Notes: generated by a model from the letters alone, not told the origin. 7,496 nucleotides of DNA from Gemmatimonadota bacterium (GCA_013696835.1 JACCXV010000139.1:1-7496); one strand, 5' to 3'. Positions 1 to 6,301 are shown, numbered from the stretch's first letter. Made by a program: numbers and translations.

Positions 1-726
1 GTCCGCCACCCGCTCCTTGAGCGGGATGATCGCGTTGTCCGTGATGCGGATGCCCTCGGGGCACACCTCCGAGCAGCAGAAGGTGATGTTGCAGTAGCCC
101 ACGCCGTGCTCATGGCGCACCGCGTCCACGCGGTCCGCCCCGTCCATCGGGTGCATCTCGAGCCCGGCAAGTCGCACGAAGAGCCGCGGACCGGCGAAGA
201 CGTCTTTGCGGTCGTGCGTGCGGATCACGTGGCAGACGTCCTGGCACAGGAAGCATTCGATGCACTTGCGGAACTCCTGCACGCGATCGATGTCCTTCTG
301 CTCGAAGCGCCAGCTGGCATCCTCGCGGGGCGCGAACGGCCGGATCCGGCGGTTCACCTCGTAGTTCCACGAGACGTCCGTCACGAGGTCCTTGAGGATC
401 GGGAACGCCCGGAGGGGCTCGACGGTGATCGGCTCGCCCTCGGGCAGGCCGTCGAGCCGCGTCTTGCACGTGAGCCGCGGCTTCCCGTTCACCTCCGCGC
501 TGCACGAGCCGCACTTGGCAGCCTTGCAATTCCAGCGTACGGCGAGATCGGGCTGGGCGTGTTCCTGAATCCAGTGGAGCGCGTCCAGGACCACCATGCC
601 CGGCTCGACCGGCACCTCGTAGTCCTGCAGACGGCCGGCCTCCGCGGTGCCGCGGAAGACTCGCAGCACAATCCGGCGTGCCCCGGCATGCGAGGCCGAC
701 GCCGCTTCCATCACCTCGGTCGTCAT
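1..726 (-). CDS. sdhB: Succinate dehydrogenase/fumarate reductase iron-sulfur subunit, 3' end cut by window
   Basis: 242 codons are visible and remain open at the window edge, so only the last few residues are missing (homologues are about 240-260 aa). This subunit passes electrons from FAD in SdhA to the membrane quinone site. The N-terminal ferredoxin domain carries 2Fe-2S ligands C67, C72, C75 and C87 (NCKAAKCGSC, then LTCKT). The C-terminal domain has CIECFLCQDVCHV (C155, C158, C161, C165) and C212-x5-C218-x3-C222-P. By analogy with E. coli SdhB, C155/C158/C161/C222 would hold 4Fe-4S and C165/C212/C218 would hold 3Fe-4S. The CIECFLCQDVCHVIR stretch and the following AGPRLFVRLAGLEMHP region match the mycobacterial Rv0247c (Sdh1) group as I remember it. 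The ATG overlaps the TGA of the upstream VOC gene (ATGA) and follows a purine-rich ribosome binding site. It is the last visible gene of the operon. Confidence 0.95.
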   Translation of the reverse strand, partial: MTTEVMEAASASHAGARRIVLRVFRGTAEAGRLQDYEVPVEPGMVVLDALHWIQEHAQPDLAVRWNCKAAKCGSCSAEVNGKPRLTCKTRLDGLPEGEPITVEPLRAFPILKDLVTDVSWNYEVNRRIRPFAPREDASWRFEQKDIDRVQEFRKCIECFLCQDVCHVIRTHDRKDVFAGPRLFVRLAGLEMHPMDGADRVDAVRHEHGVGYCNITFCCSEVCPEGIRITDNAIIPLKERVAD

Positions 727-1838
727 GCTCCCCCTCGGTCATCCGATTTCCCTACGAACTCCAGCCGCAGCTGCCATGCGGGGGCACCCTGCACCACCAG
801 CGTCTTCCCGGACGGCAGGTCCAGGGCAATGTGCGGTATCGCCTTCTCGGCGAAGAACTGCTCGGTCTCCGCCAGGTCGTACACCTCGATCCCCACGGAC
901 AGGATGCTGCCCTCGAAGTAACGGGTGCCGACCGGGGCCGCACGCGCGCGGCGCTCCTCGAGGAAATCGTCGATCCCGCCGCTGCTCGTGGGGCGGGTGA
1001 GATAGACCGCACCCTGCCCGAGCGCGATCTTCACCGTGTGGCCACCGCGCGGATCCTCCACCTCGGGGCCGGCCACCAGTCCCCAGGAAGCGAGGATCTT
1101 GAGCGTCTGCTCGGTGTTGCGCTCGGCGACGGTGACGTAGGCGAGCCGGCGCGCTCCGTTGAGGTGCAGCCCGGGTGCCTCCGCTTTCGCGGAGCGCGCG
1201 AGATCCTCGACCCACTCCCCGAACCCGCTCTCGTAGTCCACCAGGTAGACCGCCGTCCCCGACACCGGCTGGTCCGATGGGAAGGAGCGTCGCAGGAGAG
1301 CCTCGCCGCCTGTCGCGCCCTCCTGACGCTCGTCGGCTCCGAGCGTTCCCTGCGCGGGAGCGGTGAAGCGAATGCCCTTGCGCTCCAGGTCGGTCAGCAT
1401 CGCGTCCAGATCCTCCACTTCCCACCCCTGGGCGAGCGCGCCCTCGAACGGGAATGGCGAGGGCTTGCCCGTGGAGTCCGCTCCCGGGGCTATCAGCTGC
1501 ACATAGCCGCTGCCGAGCTGCAGGAGGGCGATCTCCCGCTCGCCAGCCTCGGCGTTCGCCTTCAGCACGCTGAACCCGAGGCGCTCGTAGGCGCCGATCG
1601 CAGCCGGCAGATCGTTGGTGCCGATCACGACGTGATCCAGTTCCGGCGAGCGCGCTGCGTCCCGCGACCGCGACTCCGCCGGGGGAGGTCCCCCCTCCTG
1701 CGCCTGCACGCATGCGAGCCCCCCGCCGCACGCGAGCGCGAGCAGCAGCAGCCCTCCGGGCAGCCTGCACTTTCGAGCGGGTGTCGTCAGGATCGCCTTC
1801 TCCTCTCGTTTTCGGCCGTCCGCCGCGCGCCCCCTCAC
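723..1838 (-). CDS. Exported VOC/glyoxalase-like protein (probable lipoprotein) embedded in the sdh operon
   Basis: 371 aa from the GTG at 1838. After a basic stretch comes a hydrophobic segment (LPGGLLLLALAC, about residues 26-37) and two cysteines (C37, C43) followed by a Pro/Ser/Arg-rich linker, so it is probably exported. Neither cysteine sits in an ideal lipobox (ALAC, GLAC), so lipidation is uncertain. Residues 67-118 form a clear VOC module (LDHVVIGTNDLPAAIGAYER, then GYVQLIAP), resembling the Glyoxalase_3-like family. Residues about 229-362 look like a second, more divergent module ending QLRLEFV. H69 matches the usual first metal ligand, but the Glu usual at the end of the fourth strand is Gln114, so catalysis is doubtful. 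It overlaps sdhA by GTGA and sdhB by ATGA. The GTG lacks a good ribosome binding site. A strong one at 1796-1807 suggests initiation instead near residue 17 (CTG at 1790), which would give a better signal peptide. Substrate unknown; methylmalonyl-CoA epimerase is unlikely because the protein appears exported. Confidence 0.82.
   Translation of the reverse strand: MRGRAADGRKREEKAILTTPARKCRLPGGLLLLALACGGGLACVQAQEGGPPPAESRSRDAARSPELDHVVIGTNDLPAAIGAYERLGFSVLKANAEAGEREIALLQLGSGYVQLIAPGADSTGKPSPFPFEGALAQGWEVEDLDAMLTDLERKGIRFTAPAQGTLGADERQEGATGGEALLRRSFPSDQPVSGTAVYLVDYESGFGEWVEDLARSAKAEAPGLHLNGARRLAYVTVAERNTEQTLKILASWGLVAGPEVEDPRGGHTVKIALGQGAVYLTRPTSSGGIDDFLEERRARAAPVGTRYFEGSILSVGIEVYDLAETEQFFAEKAIPHIALDLPSGKTLVVQGAPAWQLRLEFVGKSDDRGGA
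728..736 (-). promoter_or_regulatory. Ribosome binding site of sdhB inside the VOC gene
   Basis: On the minus strand GAGGGGGAG lies immediately upstream of the sdhB ATG (726-724), within the final codons of the VOC gene. Together with the ATGA stop/start overlap it fixes the sdhB start and suggests translational coupling. The spacing to the ATG is short, so the effective core is probably its 5' part. Confidence 0.6.
1796..1807 (-). promoter_or_regulatory. Strong Shine-Dalgarno-like sequence within the annotated VOC 5' end
   Basis: The minus strand reads GAGAGGAGAAGG here, inside codons 10-14 of the GTG-initiated frame. Five bases later comes an in-frame CTG (1790-1788), preceded by ATC. Translation from there would give a protein starting xTTPARKCRLPGG and leading straight into the hydrophobic segment, as expected for a signal peptide. 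No ATG, GTG or TTG lies at this spacing, so a non-canonical start would be required. The alternative is that the purine run is only the coding sequence for KREEK. Confidence 0.4.
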
Positions 1839-3643
1839 GGCCGGCTGTCGGTGCTGCCGCCCTTCGCCTCGGCGATCTTGCGCGGCTTCTCGTCACTCGG
1901 CGCGTTCACGGCGGGCTTCGCGGCTGCGGGCTTCTCGAGCAGGGCCCGCAGCTCCGCGGGGATCTCCGCCTTCGGCTTCTGCGTCACGCGCACCGCGCCG
2001 CCCTCGTTCGTCACGACGCTGTTCACGGTGCCGAGGCGCTCGTCGAGCGCCGGGAAGTCGAGCCGCGAGTGGGCGCCCCTGCTCTCCTCGCGCAGGATCG
2101 CGCTGCTCGCCACCGCCTCGGAGATCACCAGCATCGAGCGCAGGTCGCGCGCCAGGTGCCAGCCGGGATTGAAGTGGCGCGAGCCCTCCACGCGCACGTT
2201 GCGGGCGCGCGCGCCGAGGGCCCGGACCTCCTCGAGACCGCGCTCGAGGTCCTCGCGCGTGCGGAAGATGCCCACGTTCTTCTGCATGACGGACTGCAGC
2301 TCCCGGTGCAGCGCGTAGGGGTTCTCCCCGTCCTGCTCGAAGGGCGCCAGCAGCTCGGCGGAGGCCTGGCGGATCGTGTCCGGATCGGGATCGGTCGACG
2401 TGGTCGCGGAGCCGCGCGCGAACTCGGCCGCGCCCAGCCCGGCGCGGCGGCCGAACACGAGCAGGTCGGACAGCGAGTTCCCGCCCAGCCGGTTGGCCCC
2501 GTGCATGCCGCCGGCCACCTCTCCCGCCGCGAAGAGCCCGGGCACCGTGCTGGCTCCCGTGTCAGCCTCCACCCGCACCCCACCCATCACGTAGTGCGTT
2601 GTGGGCCCGACCTCCATCGGAGCCCTGGTGATGTCCACGTCCGCCAGCTCCAGGAACTGGTGGTACATGCTGGGCAGCTTCGTCTTCACGTAGTCGGCGG
2701 GCTTGTGCGAGATGTCGAGGAAGACGCCGCCGTGGGGGCTGCCGCGGCCCTCCTTGACCTCCGTGTAGATCGCCCGCGCCACCTGGTCGCGCGTCGAGAG
2801 TTCCATGCGCTCCGGGTCGTACCTCTCCATGAAGCGGAAGCCCTCGGCGTTGCGCAGCATTCCCCCCTCGCCGCGCACAGCCTCCGTCACGAGGATGCCC
2901 ATCACCCCCGGCGGCCAGACCATCCCCGTGGGATGGAACTGGACGAACTCCATGTCGATCAGCTCGGCACCCGCCTCCCAGGCGAGCACGTGTCCGTCGG
3001 CCGTGTACTCCCAGGAGTTCGACGTGATGCGGTACGCCTTGCCGATCCCCCCGGTGGCGAGCACGACGGCCCTGGCGCGAAACACCGCGAAGCGCCCGCT
3101 CTCGCGCCAGTAGGCGAAGGCGCCTGCCACGCGATCCCCGTCCTTCAGCAGGCGCGTGACCGTGCACTCCATGAAGACGTCCACGCCGACCGCGACCGCC
3201 CGGTCCTGCAGCGTGCGGATCATCTCCAGGCCGGTGCGGTCGCCCACGTGGGCCAGGCGTTTGTGCGTGTGCCCGCCGAACGCGCGCTGCAGGATGCGCC
3301 CGTCGGGCGTGCGGTCGAACACCGCGCCCCAGCGCTCGAGCTCGCGCACCCGCTCGGGCGCCTCGCGTGCGTGCAGCTCGGCCATGCGCCAGTTGTTGAG
3401 CAGCTTCCCGCCCTGCATGGTGTCGCGGAAGTGCGTCTTCCAGTCGTCCGCCTCGTCCACGTTCGCGAGCGCGGCGGCGACGCCGCCCTCGGCCATCACG
3501 GTGTGCGCCTTGCCGAGCAGCGACTTGCACACGACGCCAACGGACAGTCCCTGGTCGCGCGCCTCGATCGCGGCACGCAGTCCCGCGCCCCCCGCGCCGA
3601 TCACGAGCACGTCGCGGGTGTGGGTCTCGAAGTTGTCGATCAC
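1835..3643 (-). CDS. sdhA: Succinate dehydrogenase flavoprotein subunit, mycobacterial Sdh1-like
   Basis: 602 aa; oxidises succinate to fumarate (or the reverse) on the cytoplasmic face. The Rossmann FAD motif GAGGAG is at 16-21. KAHTVMAEGG carries H47, the expected covalent FAD attachment residue. FVQFHPTG gives H237, STRDQVAR gives R285, TTHYVMGG gives H350, and HGANRLGGNSLSDLLVFGRR (381-400) gives R385. These correspond to the substrate-binding and proton-shuttle residues known from E. coli SdhA. The C-terminal helical domain continues to about 570. It is followed by a Lys/Pro/Ala-rich tail of about 32 residues that looks disordered. Sequence resemblance to Rv0248c, from memory, is strong throughout. 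The start is a GTG at 3643, 13 nt after the anchor stop, with no convincing ribosome binding site, so coupling to the upstream gene is likely. Its TGA overlaps the GTG of the VOC gene. Confidence 0.97.
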   Translation of the reverse strand: MIDNFETHTRDVLVIGAGGAGLRAAIEARDQGLSVGVVCKSLLGKAHTVMAEGGVAAALANVDEADDWKTHFRDTMQGGKLLNNWRMAELHAREAPERVRELERWGAVFDRTPDGRILQRAFGGHTHKRLAHVGDRTGLEMIRTLQDRAVAVGVDVFMECTVTRLLKDGDRVAGAFAYWRESGRFAVFRARAVVLATGGIGKAYRITSNSWEYTADGHVLAWEAGAELIDMEFVQFHPTGMVWPPGVMGILVTEAVRGEGGMLRNAEGFRFMERYDPERMELSTRDQVARAIYTEVKEGRGSPHGGVFLDISHKPADYVKTKLPSMYHQFLELADVDITRAPMEVGPTTHYVMGGVRVEADTGASTVPGLFAAGEVAGGMHGANRLGGNSLSDLLVFGRRAGLGAAEFARGSATTSTDPDPDTIRQASAELLAPFEQDGENPYALHRELQSVMQKNVGIFRTREDLERGLEEVRALGARARNVRVEGSRHFNPGWHLARDLRSMLVISEAVASSAILREESRGAHSRLDFPALDERLGTVNSVVTNEGGAVRVTQKPKAEIPAELRALLEKPAAAKPAVNAPSDEKPRKIAEAKGGSTDSRP

Positions 3644-3656
3644 GCGGGACGGACGA

Positions 3657-4478
3657 TCACAGGAGCCGGGGATCGACCCAGACCCCCGAGGCCACGAGGC
3701 GGATGTAGAGATCGGTGAGCCCGACGGACGTGAGGCTCATCCAGGCCCACAGCATGTGACGCTGGTTGAGGACGTTGAGGCCGCGCCAGAGGTCGTAGCG
3801 CGCCCCGCCCAACGCCCCGCAGGAGAAGCAGTCGAGCTTCCCCGCTACGACGTGGCGCAGCGAATGGCAACCCAGCGTGTACCCGGTGAGCAGGACGACG
3901 TTTGCAAGCATGATCAGCGAGCCCAGACCCACGCCGAAGCCGGTGCCGCCCTCGGTCGGCCAGCGCGTGAACGCCAGGACGACGTCGTAGCCCAGGATGC
4001 CGATGAAGACGAGCGCCACGTACAGGAAGTAGCGATGGACGTTCTGCAGGATGAAGGGAAAGGCAGTCTCTCCCTTGTAGCGGTGGCCGCGCGCTTCCCC
4101 GACCGAGCACGCCGGCGGATCGAGGAAGAAGGCGCGGTAGTAGGCCTTGCGGTAGTAGTAGCAGGTGGCGCGGAACCCGAGCGGCGCCCACAGGATCAGG
4201 AGCGCCGGCGAGAGTGGCCACCAGTCGGGGGTGAGGAGAGGTGAGTAGAACGGGGAAAGGTAGACCGGCAGGCCTTTCACCGCTGCCCATTCGTAGTTGG
4301 CTCCCTGAAAAGCCGCCCACGTGGAGTAGGCGCCAAAGGCTCCCAGGCCCAGTGCCACGAGGAGCGGCTGCAGCCACCACGCATCCAGACGCGAGGTGGC
4401 GCCGAGACGCGGACGGACGGCGGACGGCGTACGCACGGTGGCGGGGAGCGGCCCGGCGGTCTGAACGGAATCGCTCAT
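3657..4478 (-). CDS. sdhC: Succinate dehydrogenase membrane anchor subunit, single five-helix type (Rv0249c-like)
   Basis: 273 aa from the ATG at 4478. The frame stays open upstream to a GTG at 4598, but those 40 residues (Pro/Arg/Cys-rich) look non-coding, and the shorter product is about the size I recall for Rv0249c. It should anchor SdhAB and carry electrons to menaquinone or quinone. Hydrophobic segments lie at about 34-58, 88-108, 143-170, 182-206 and 241-266. Diagnostic stretches are FRATCYYYRKAYYRAFFLDP (102-121), FPFILQNVHRYF (140-151), TLGCHSLRHVVAGK (201-214) and RHMLWAWMSLTSVGLTDLYI (240-259). It has many Cys/His (C106, C124, H148, C204, H205, H209, C217, C220, H241). The mycobacterial Sdh1 anchor has been reported to hold a membrane-embedded Rieske-type FeS cluster; which residues would ligate one here is inference. 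First gene of the operon, with sdhA following after 13 nt. The ribosome binding site is weak. Confidence 0.9.
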   Translation of the reverse strand: MSDSVQTAGPLPATVRTPSAVRPRLGATSRLDAWWLQPLLVALGLGAFGAYSTWAAFQGANYEWAAVKGLPVYLSPFYSPLLTPDWWPLSPALLILWAPLGFRATCYYYRKAYYRAFFLDPPACSVGEARGHRYKGETAFPFILQNVHRYFLYVALVFIGILGYDVVLAFTRWPTEGGTGFGVGLGSLIMLANVVLLTGYTLGCHSLRHVVAGKLDCFSCGALGGARYDLWRGLNVLNQRHMLWAWMSLTSVGLTDLYIRLVASGVWVDPRLL

Positions 4479-4536
4479 GCTCGGAGGCTCAGGGGCGCAA
4501 AAACATCGGAATCGCGCGGGGCTGGAAACGGAATCG
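4466..4536 (-). repeat. Three direct copies of CGATTCCG at the start of the sdh operon
   Basis: The plus strand has CGGAATCG at 4466-4473, 4507-4514 and 4529-4536 (CGATTCCG in the sense of sdh transcription). Start-to-start distances are 41 and 22 bp, close to four and two helical turns. The first copy lies within codons 2-5 of the anchor gene; the other two are in its upstream region. Copies one and three share ten bases, CGATTCCGTT. This could be a regulator binding array or chance; no regulator gene is present in the window. Confidence 0.4.
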
Positions 4537-4619
4537 GGACAATCTAGCCCCGCCCCGGGGCCGCGAAAGGGCGCTGTCCGCCGTCCTTGCCGCAGCACTC
4601 GGAGAGAGCGCCGCGCTCG
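4479..4619 (-). other. Intergenic region: sdh operon upstream region
   Basis: These 141 bp separate the stop of the glycine-rich lipoprotein gene from the anchor gene start, both genes reading leftward. The part near 4484-4545 is more AT-rich than its surroundings and carries two of the CGATTCCG copies, so the operon promoter probably lies there. I could not assign convincing -35 and -10 boxes. A perfect 10-bp palindrome, GCCCCGGGGC, is at 4552-4561. I see no credible small gene. Confidence 0.5.
4606..4618 (-). terminator. Possible short hairpin after the lipoprotein gene
   Basis: Directly after the TAG of the lipoprotein gene the minus strand reads GAGCGCGGCGCTC, which folds into a 5-bp stem with a 3-nt loop, followed by the pyrimidine run TCTCC. 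There is no U-tract, so this is at best a weak terminator. Read-through into sdh is possible. Confidence 0.22.
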
Positions 4620-5252
4620 CTAGCCCCCGTCCCTCGATGTGGGTGCCGCGCCCCGCACCAGGAAGTGCCGCGTCGCGAGCAGGTCGAGGCTGCCCTTCTC
4701 GTAGAGCGAGGCGTCCACGCACAGCGGGAGCGCGGGGTCCAGCGGCCGGGCTCCTGTGCGCTGGAAGCTCGCCAGCTGGCTACGATTCGGCTCGAAGGTC
4801 ACGGACGTGGCGTCCACCTCGTCGGATTCGAGCGTGAGCACGCTCAGCACCTCGCTGCGAAAGATCTCGTCATAGACGAACGACTGGTTCTGCGAGAGGG
4901 CGAGGCTGAGCGCCTGCCCGGCACCGTCGCGGACCGTGCCCAGGATGCGCACGTGGCCGCCGTGCCACTCTGCCGAGAGGGCCATCCGGTCGGGGTTCAG
5001 CACCTCGAGCGCGCAGGGCTCGACCCCTGCCGGGGTGGCCGCGTCCCCCCTTCCACCCGGCACGGCGGATCGCTGCTGGTCGGCAGCGGGATCACCGTCG
5101 CCGTCATCCCTCCCGCCCCCTCCGCCACCACCGCCCCCGTCGGCCCCACCTCCGCCACATGCCGCGAGCAGGAAGGCGAGCGCAACCGTCAGCGAAAGCG
5201 CGAGCAGCACCCCGACAGGTGCCCCGAACAGCGCCCCTTCCTTCTCCTTCAT
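4620..5252 (-). CDS. Glycine-rich lipoprotein of unknown function
   Basis: 210 aa. The start is the ATG at 5252, preceded by a consensus AGGAGG at a 4-nt spacing; the frame is open further upstream but that part is not needed. The N-terminus (MKEKEG, then a hydrophobic segment at about 10-31) ends in the lipobox LAAC with lipidation at C32, so this is a type II signal peptide. A low-complexity linker follows (GGGGAD, nine glycines, then RDDGDGD) to about residue 56. The folded part, about 77-200, contains VRILGTVRDGAGQALSLALS (101-120) and a pair of cysteines (C80, C178) that might form a disulfide. I recognise no family. It would sit on the periplasmic or outer face of a membrane. It diverges from the aldo/keto reductase gene and lies upstream of the sdh operon on the same strand, with no evident functional tie to either. 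Confidence 0.82.
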   Translation of the reverse strand: MKEKEGALFGAPVGVLLALSLTVALAFLLAACGGGGADGGGGGGGGGRDDGDGDPAADQQRSAVPGGRGDAATPAGVEPCALEVLNPDRMALSAEWHGGHVRILGTVRDGAGQALSLALSQNQSFVYDEIFRSEVLSVLTLESDEVDATSVTFEPNRSQLASFQRTGARPLDPALPLCVDASLYEKGSLDLLATRHFLVRGAAPTSRDGG

Positions 5253-5256
5253 CCAA

Positions 5257-5262
5257 CCTCCT
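5257..5262 (-). promoter_or_regulatory. Consensus ribosome binding site of the lipoprotein gene
   Basis: AGGAGG on the minus strand, four bases before the ATG at 5252. It decides the start against the longer frame, which would add 104 residues reaching back across the divergent promoter region and into the reductase gene. Confidence 0.8.
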
Positions 5263-5327
5263 GCGCTCGACGGTCGGCTCGGTGGAATCCGGTGAAGCGC
5301 GAGGCGACCAGACACGGGAATTGCAAG

Positions 5328-5355
5328 TTGCCGTCGAACGGAGCCGGCGTACAGT
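5328..5355 (+). promoter_or_regulatory. Weak candidate promoter of the aldo/keto reductase gene
   Basis: TTGCCG (5328-5333) and TACAGT (5350-5355) are 16 bp apart, each matching four of six bases of the sigma-70 consensus, and lie 27 bp before the ATG. A small inverted repeat GCAA-G-TTGC (5323-5331) overlaps the -35 box. It sits in the 130-bp divergent gap (5253-5382), which must also hold the lipoprotein gene promoter. I could not place the latter. Confidence 0.3.
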
Positions 5356-5373
5356 TCAGAATCCTCGACCTCT

Positions 5374-5379
5374 GGAGGA
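5374..5379 (+). promoter_or_regulatory. Ribosome binding site of the aldo/keto reductase gene
   Basis: GGAGGA, three bases before the ATG at 5383. It supports this start over downstream alternatives. Confidence 0.7.
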
Positions 5380-5382
5380 CCA

Positions 5383-6288
5383 ATGCAGGCAGGCCAGATC
5401 AGAATCGACGCCTCCGCGATCCGGCTCGGCCGCACGGACCGGCGAATCAGCAGGATCGGGCTGGGCGCCATGCCGCTGTCGATCCGGGGCAGACCCGACG
5501 ACCGTGAGCACGCGAAGCGGGTGGTGCGGCGCGCGGTGGAGCTCGGGGTCACGCTGATCGACACCGCCGACGTCTACTGCCTGGACGATTCCGACATCGG
5601 GCACAACGAGCGGCTGATCCGCGAGGCCCTGAACGAGGTGGATGGGGGGGACGCCGTGCTGGTCGCGACCAAGGGAGGGCTCACGCGGCCCGGCGGCCGC
5701 TGGGAGAGCGACGCCAGGCCGGAGCACCTGCGCCGCGCGTGCGAGCGCAGCCTGGCTGCGCTCGGCGTGGACGCCATCGACCTCTACCAGCTGCACGCTC
5801 CGGACCCAGAGGTGCCGTTCGAGGACAGCGTCGGCGAGATCGCCCGCCTGCGCGACGACGGGAAGGTGCTGGCGGTCGGTCTCTCCAACGTGGATGCCGG
5901 CGAGCTGCAGGTCGCGCGGGAGATCGTCGAGATCGCCTCGGTTCAGAACCGCTACAGTCCTTTCGACCGCTCGTCCGAGACGGAGGGAATCGTCGAGACC
6001 TGCGACCGCGAACGCATCACATTCCTGCCGTACAGCCCCGTGGGTGGGGGGCAGGGGGTGCAACGTCTGCGGCGGAACGCGGCGCTCCGCCGGATCGCGC
6101 GGCGCCACGATGCCACGCCCGAGGAAGTCGTGCTCGCGTGGATGCTCTCGAAGTCGCCGAGCCTCTGCCCGATCCCGGGCGCCAGCCGGATCGAGAGCAT
6201 CGAGAGCAGCACGCGGGCTCTGGCGCTGCATCTTCCCCCCGAGGCGATCCCCGAGCTGGAGCGGGCGTTCGAGACTCTCGAGAGCTGA
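5383..6288 (+). CDS. Aldo/keto reductase family oxidoreductase
   Basis: 301 aa, a full-length (alpha/beta)8-barrel NAD(P)H-dependent carbonyl reductase of the AKR superfamily, cytoplasmic (no signal sequence or membrane segment). Following RLGRTDRRISRIGLGAM at the N-terminus, the catalytic tetrad is complete: D60 and Y65 in LIDTADVYC, K97 in VLVATKGG, H138 in DLYQLHAPD. Further typical elements are VGLSNVD (165-171), SVQNRYSPFDR (186-196), LPYSPVGGG (215-223) and the cofactor-phosphate loop IPGASRIESIESS (264-276). After the catalytic Tyr, the common YG is replaced by YCLDDSDIGHNE, an acidic loop I associate with an AKR subgroup that includes pyridoxal reductase-like enzymes. The true substrate cannot be told from sequence. 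Transcribed alone on the plus strand, divergent from the lipoprotein gene. Its stop lies only 13 bp from the stop of the convergent transporter gene. Confidence 0.95.
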   Translation: MQAGQIRIDASAIRLGRTDRRISRIGLGAMPLSIRGRPDDREHAKRVVRRAVELGVTLIDTADVYCLDDSDIGHNERLIREALNEVDGGDAVLVATKGGLTRPGGRWESDARPEHLRRACERSLAALGVDAIDLYQLHAPDPEVPFEDSVGEIARLRDDGKVLAVGLSNVDAGELQVAREIVEIASVQNRYSPFDRSSETEGIVETCDRERITFLPYSPVGGGQGVQRLRRNAALRRIARRHDATPEEVVLAWMLSKSPSLCPIPGASRIESIESSTRALALHLPPEAIPELERAFETLES

Positions 6289-6301
6289 CGCGGGACGGCG
6301 A
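6289..6301. other. Convergent gap between reductase and transporter stops
   Basis: Only 13 bp separate the two stop codons. An imperfect stem can be drawn from CGCGGGAC (6289-6296) to the GTCCGCG inside the end of the transporter gene, with a bulge and no T-tract on either side. I do not call a terminator. Confidence 0.4.

Noticed and set aside
110..742. Minus-strand frame starting at the ATG 16 nt upstream of sdhB
   Set aside because: It is out of frame with SdhB, whose frame encodes all the iron-sulfur cysteines. The ATG at 742 falls inside the VOC gene in another frame.
678..2318. Plus-strand open frame of 546 codons opposite the VOC gene and the sdhA 3' end
   Set aside because: Same antisense effect; it spans two overlapping real genes and shows no domain or ribosome binding site.
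1712..3718. Long plus-strand open frame (668 codons) opposite sdhA
   Set aside because: It is antisense to an unmistakable SdhA with intact motifs. Its translation is rich in Arg, His, Ala and Val with no recognisable domain, typical of open frames mirrored from high-GC codon use.
4479..4598. N-terminal extension of the Sdh anchor to the GTG at 4598
   Set aside because: The added 40 residues are Pro/Arg/Cys-rich with no similarity to family members, and they would occupy the promoter region. The ATG at 4478 gives the expected length.
5109..5155. C-rich repetitive tract on the plus strand as a possible tandem repeat or phase-variation tract
   Set aside because: It encodes the Gly-rich stalk of the lipoprotein with mixed glycine codons. 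There is no long homopolymer or regular repeat unit likely to slip.
6275..6284. Perfect palindrome CTCTCGAGAG at the end of the reductase gene
   Set aside because: It lies within the last codons, has no loop-forming spacer or T-tract, and is likely a codon coincidence.
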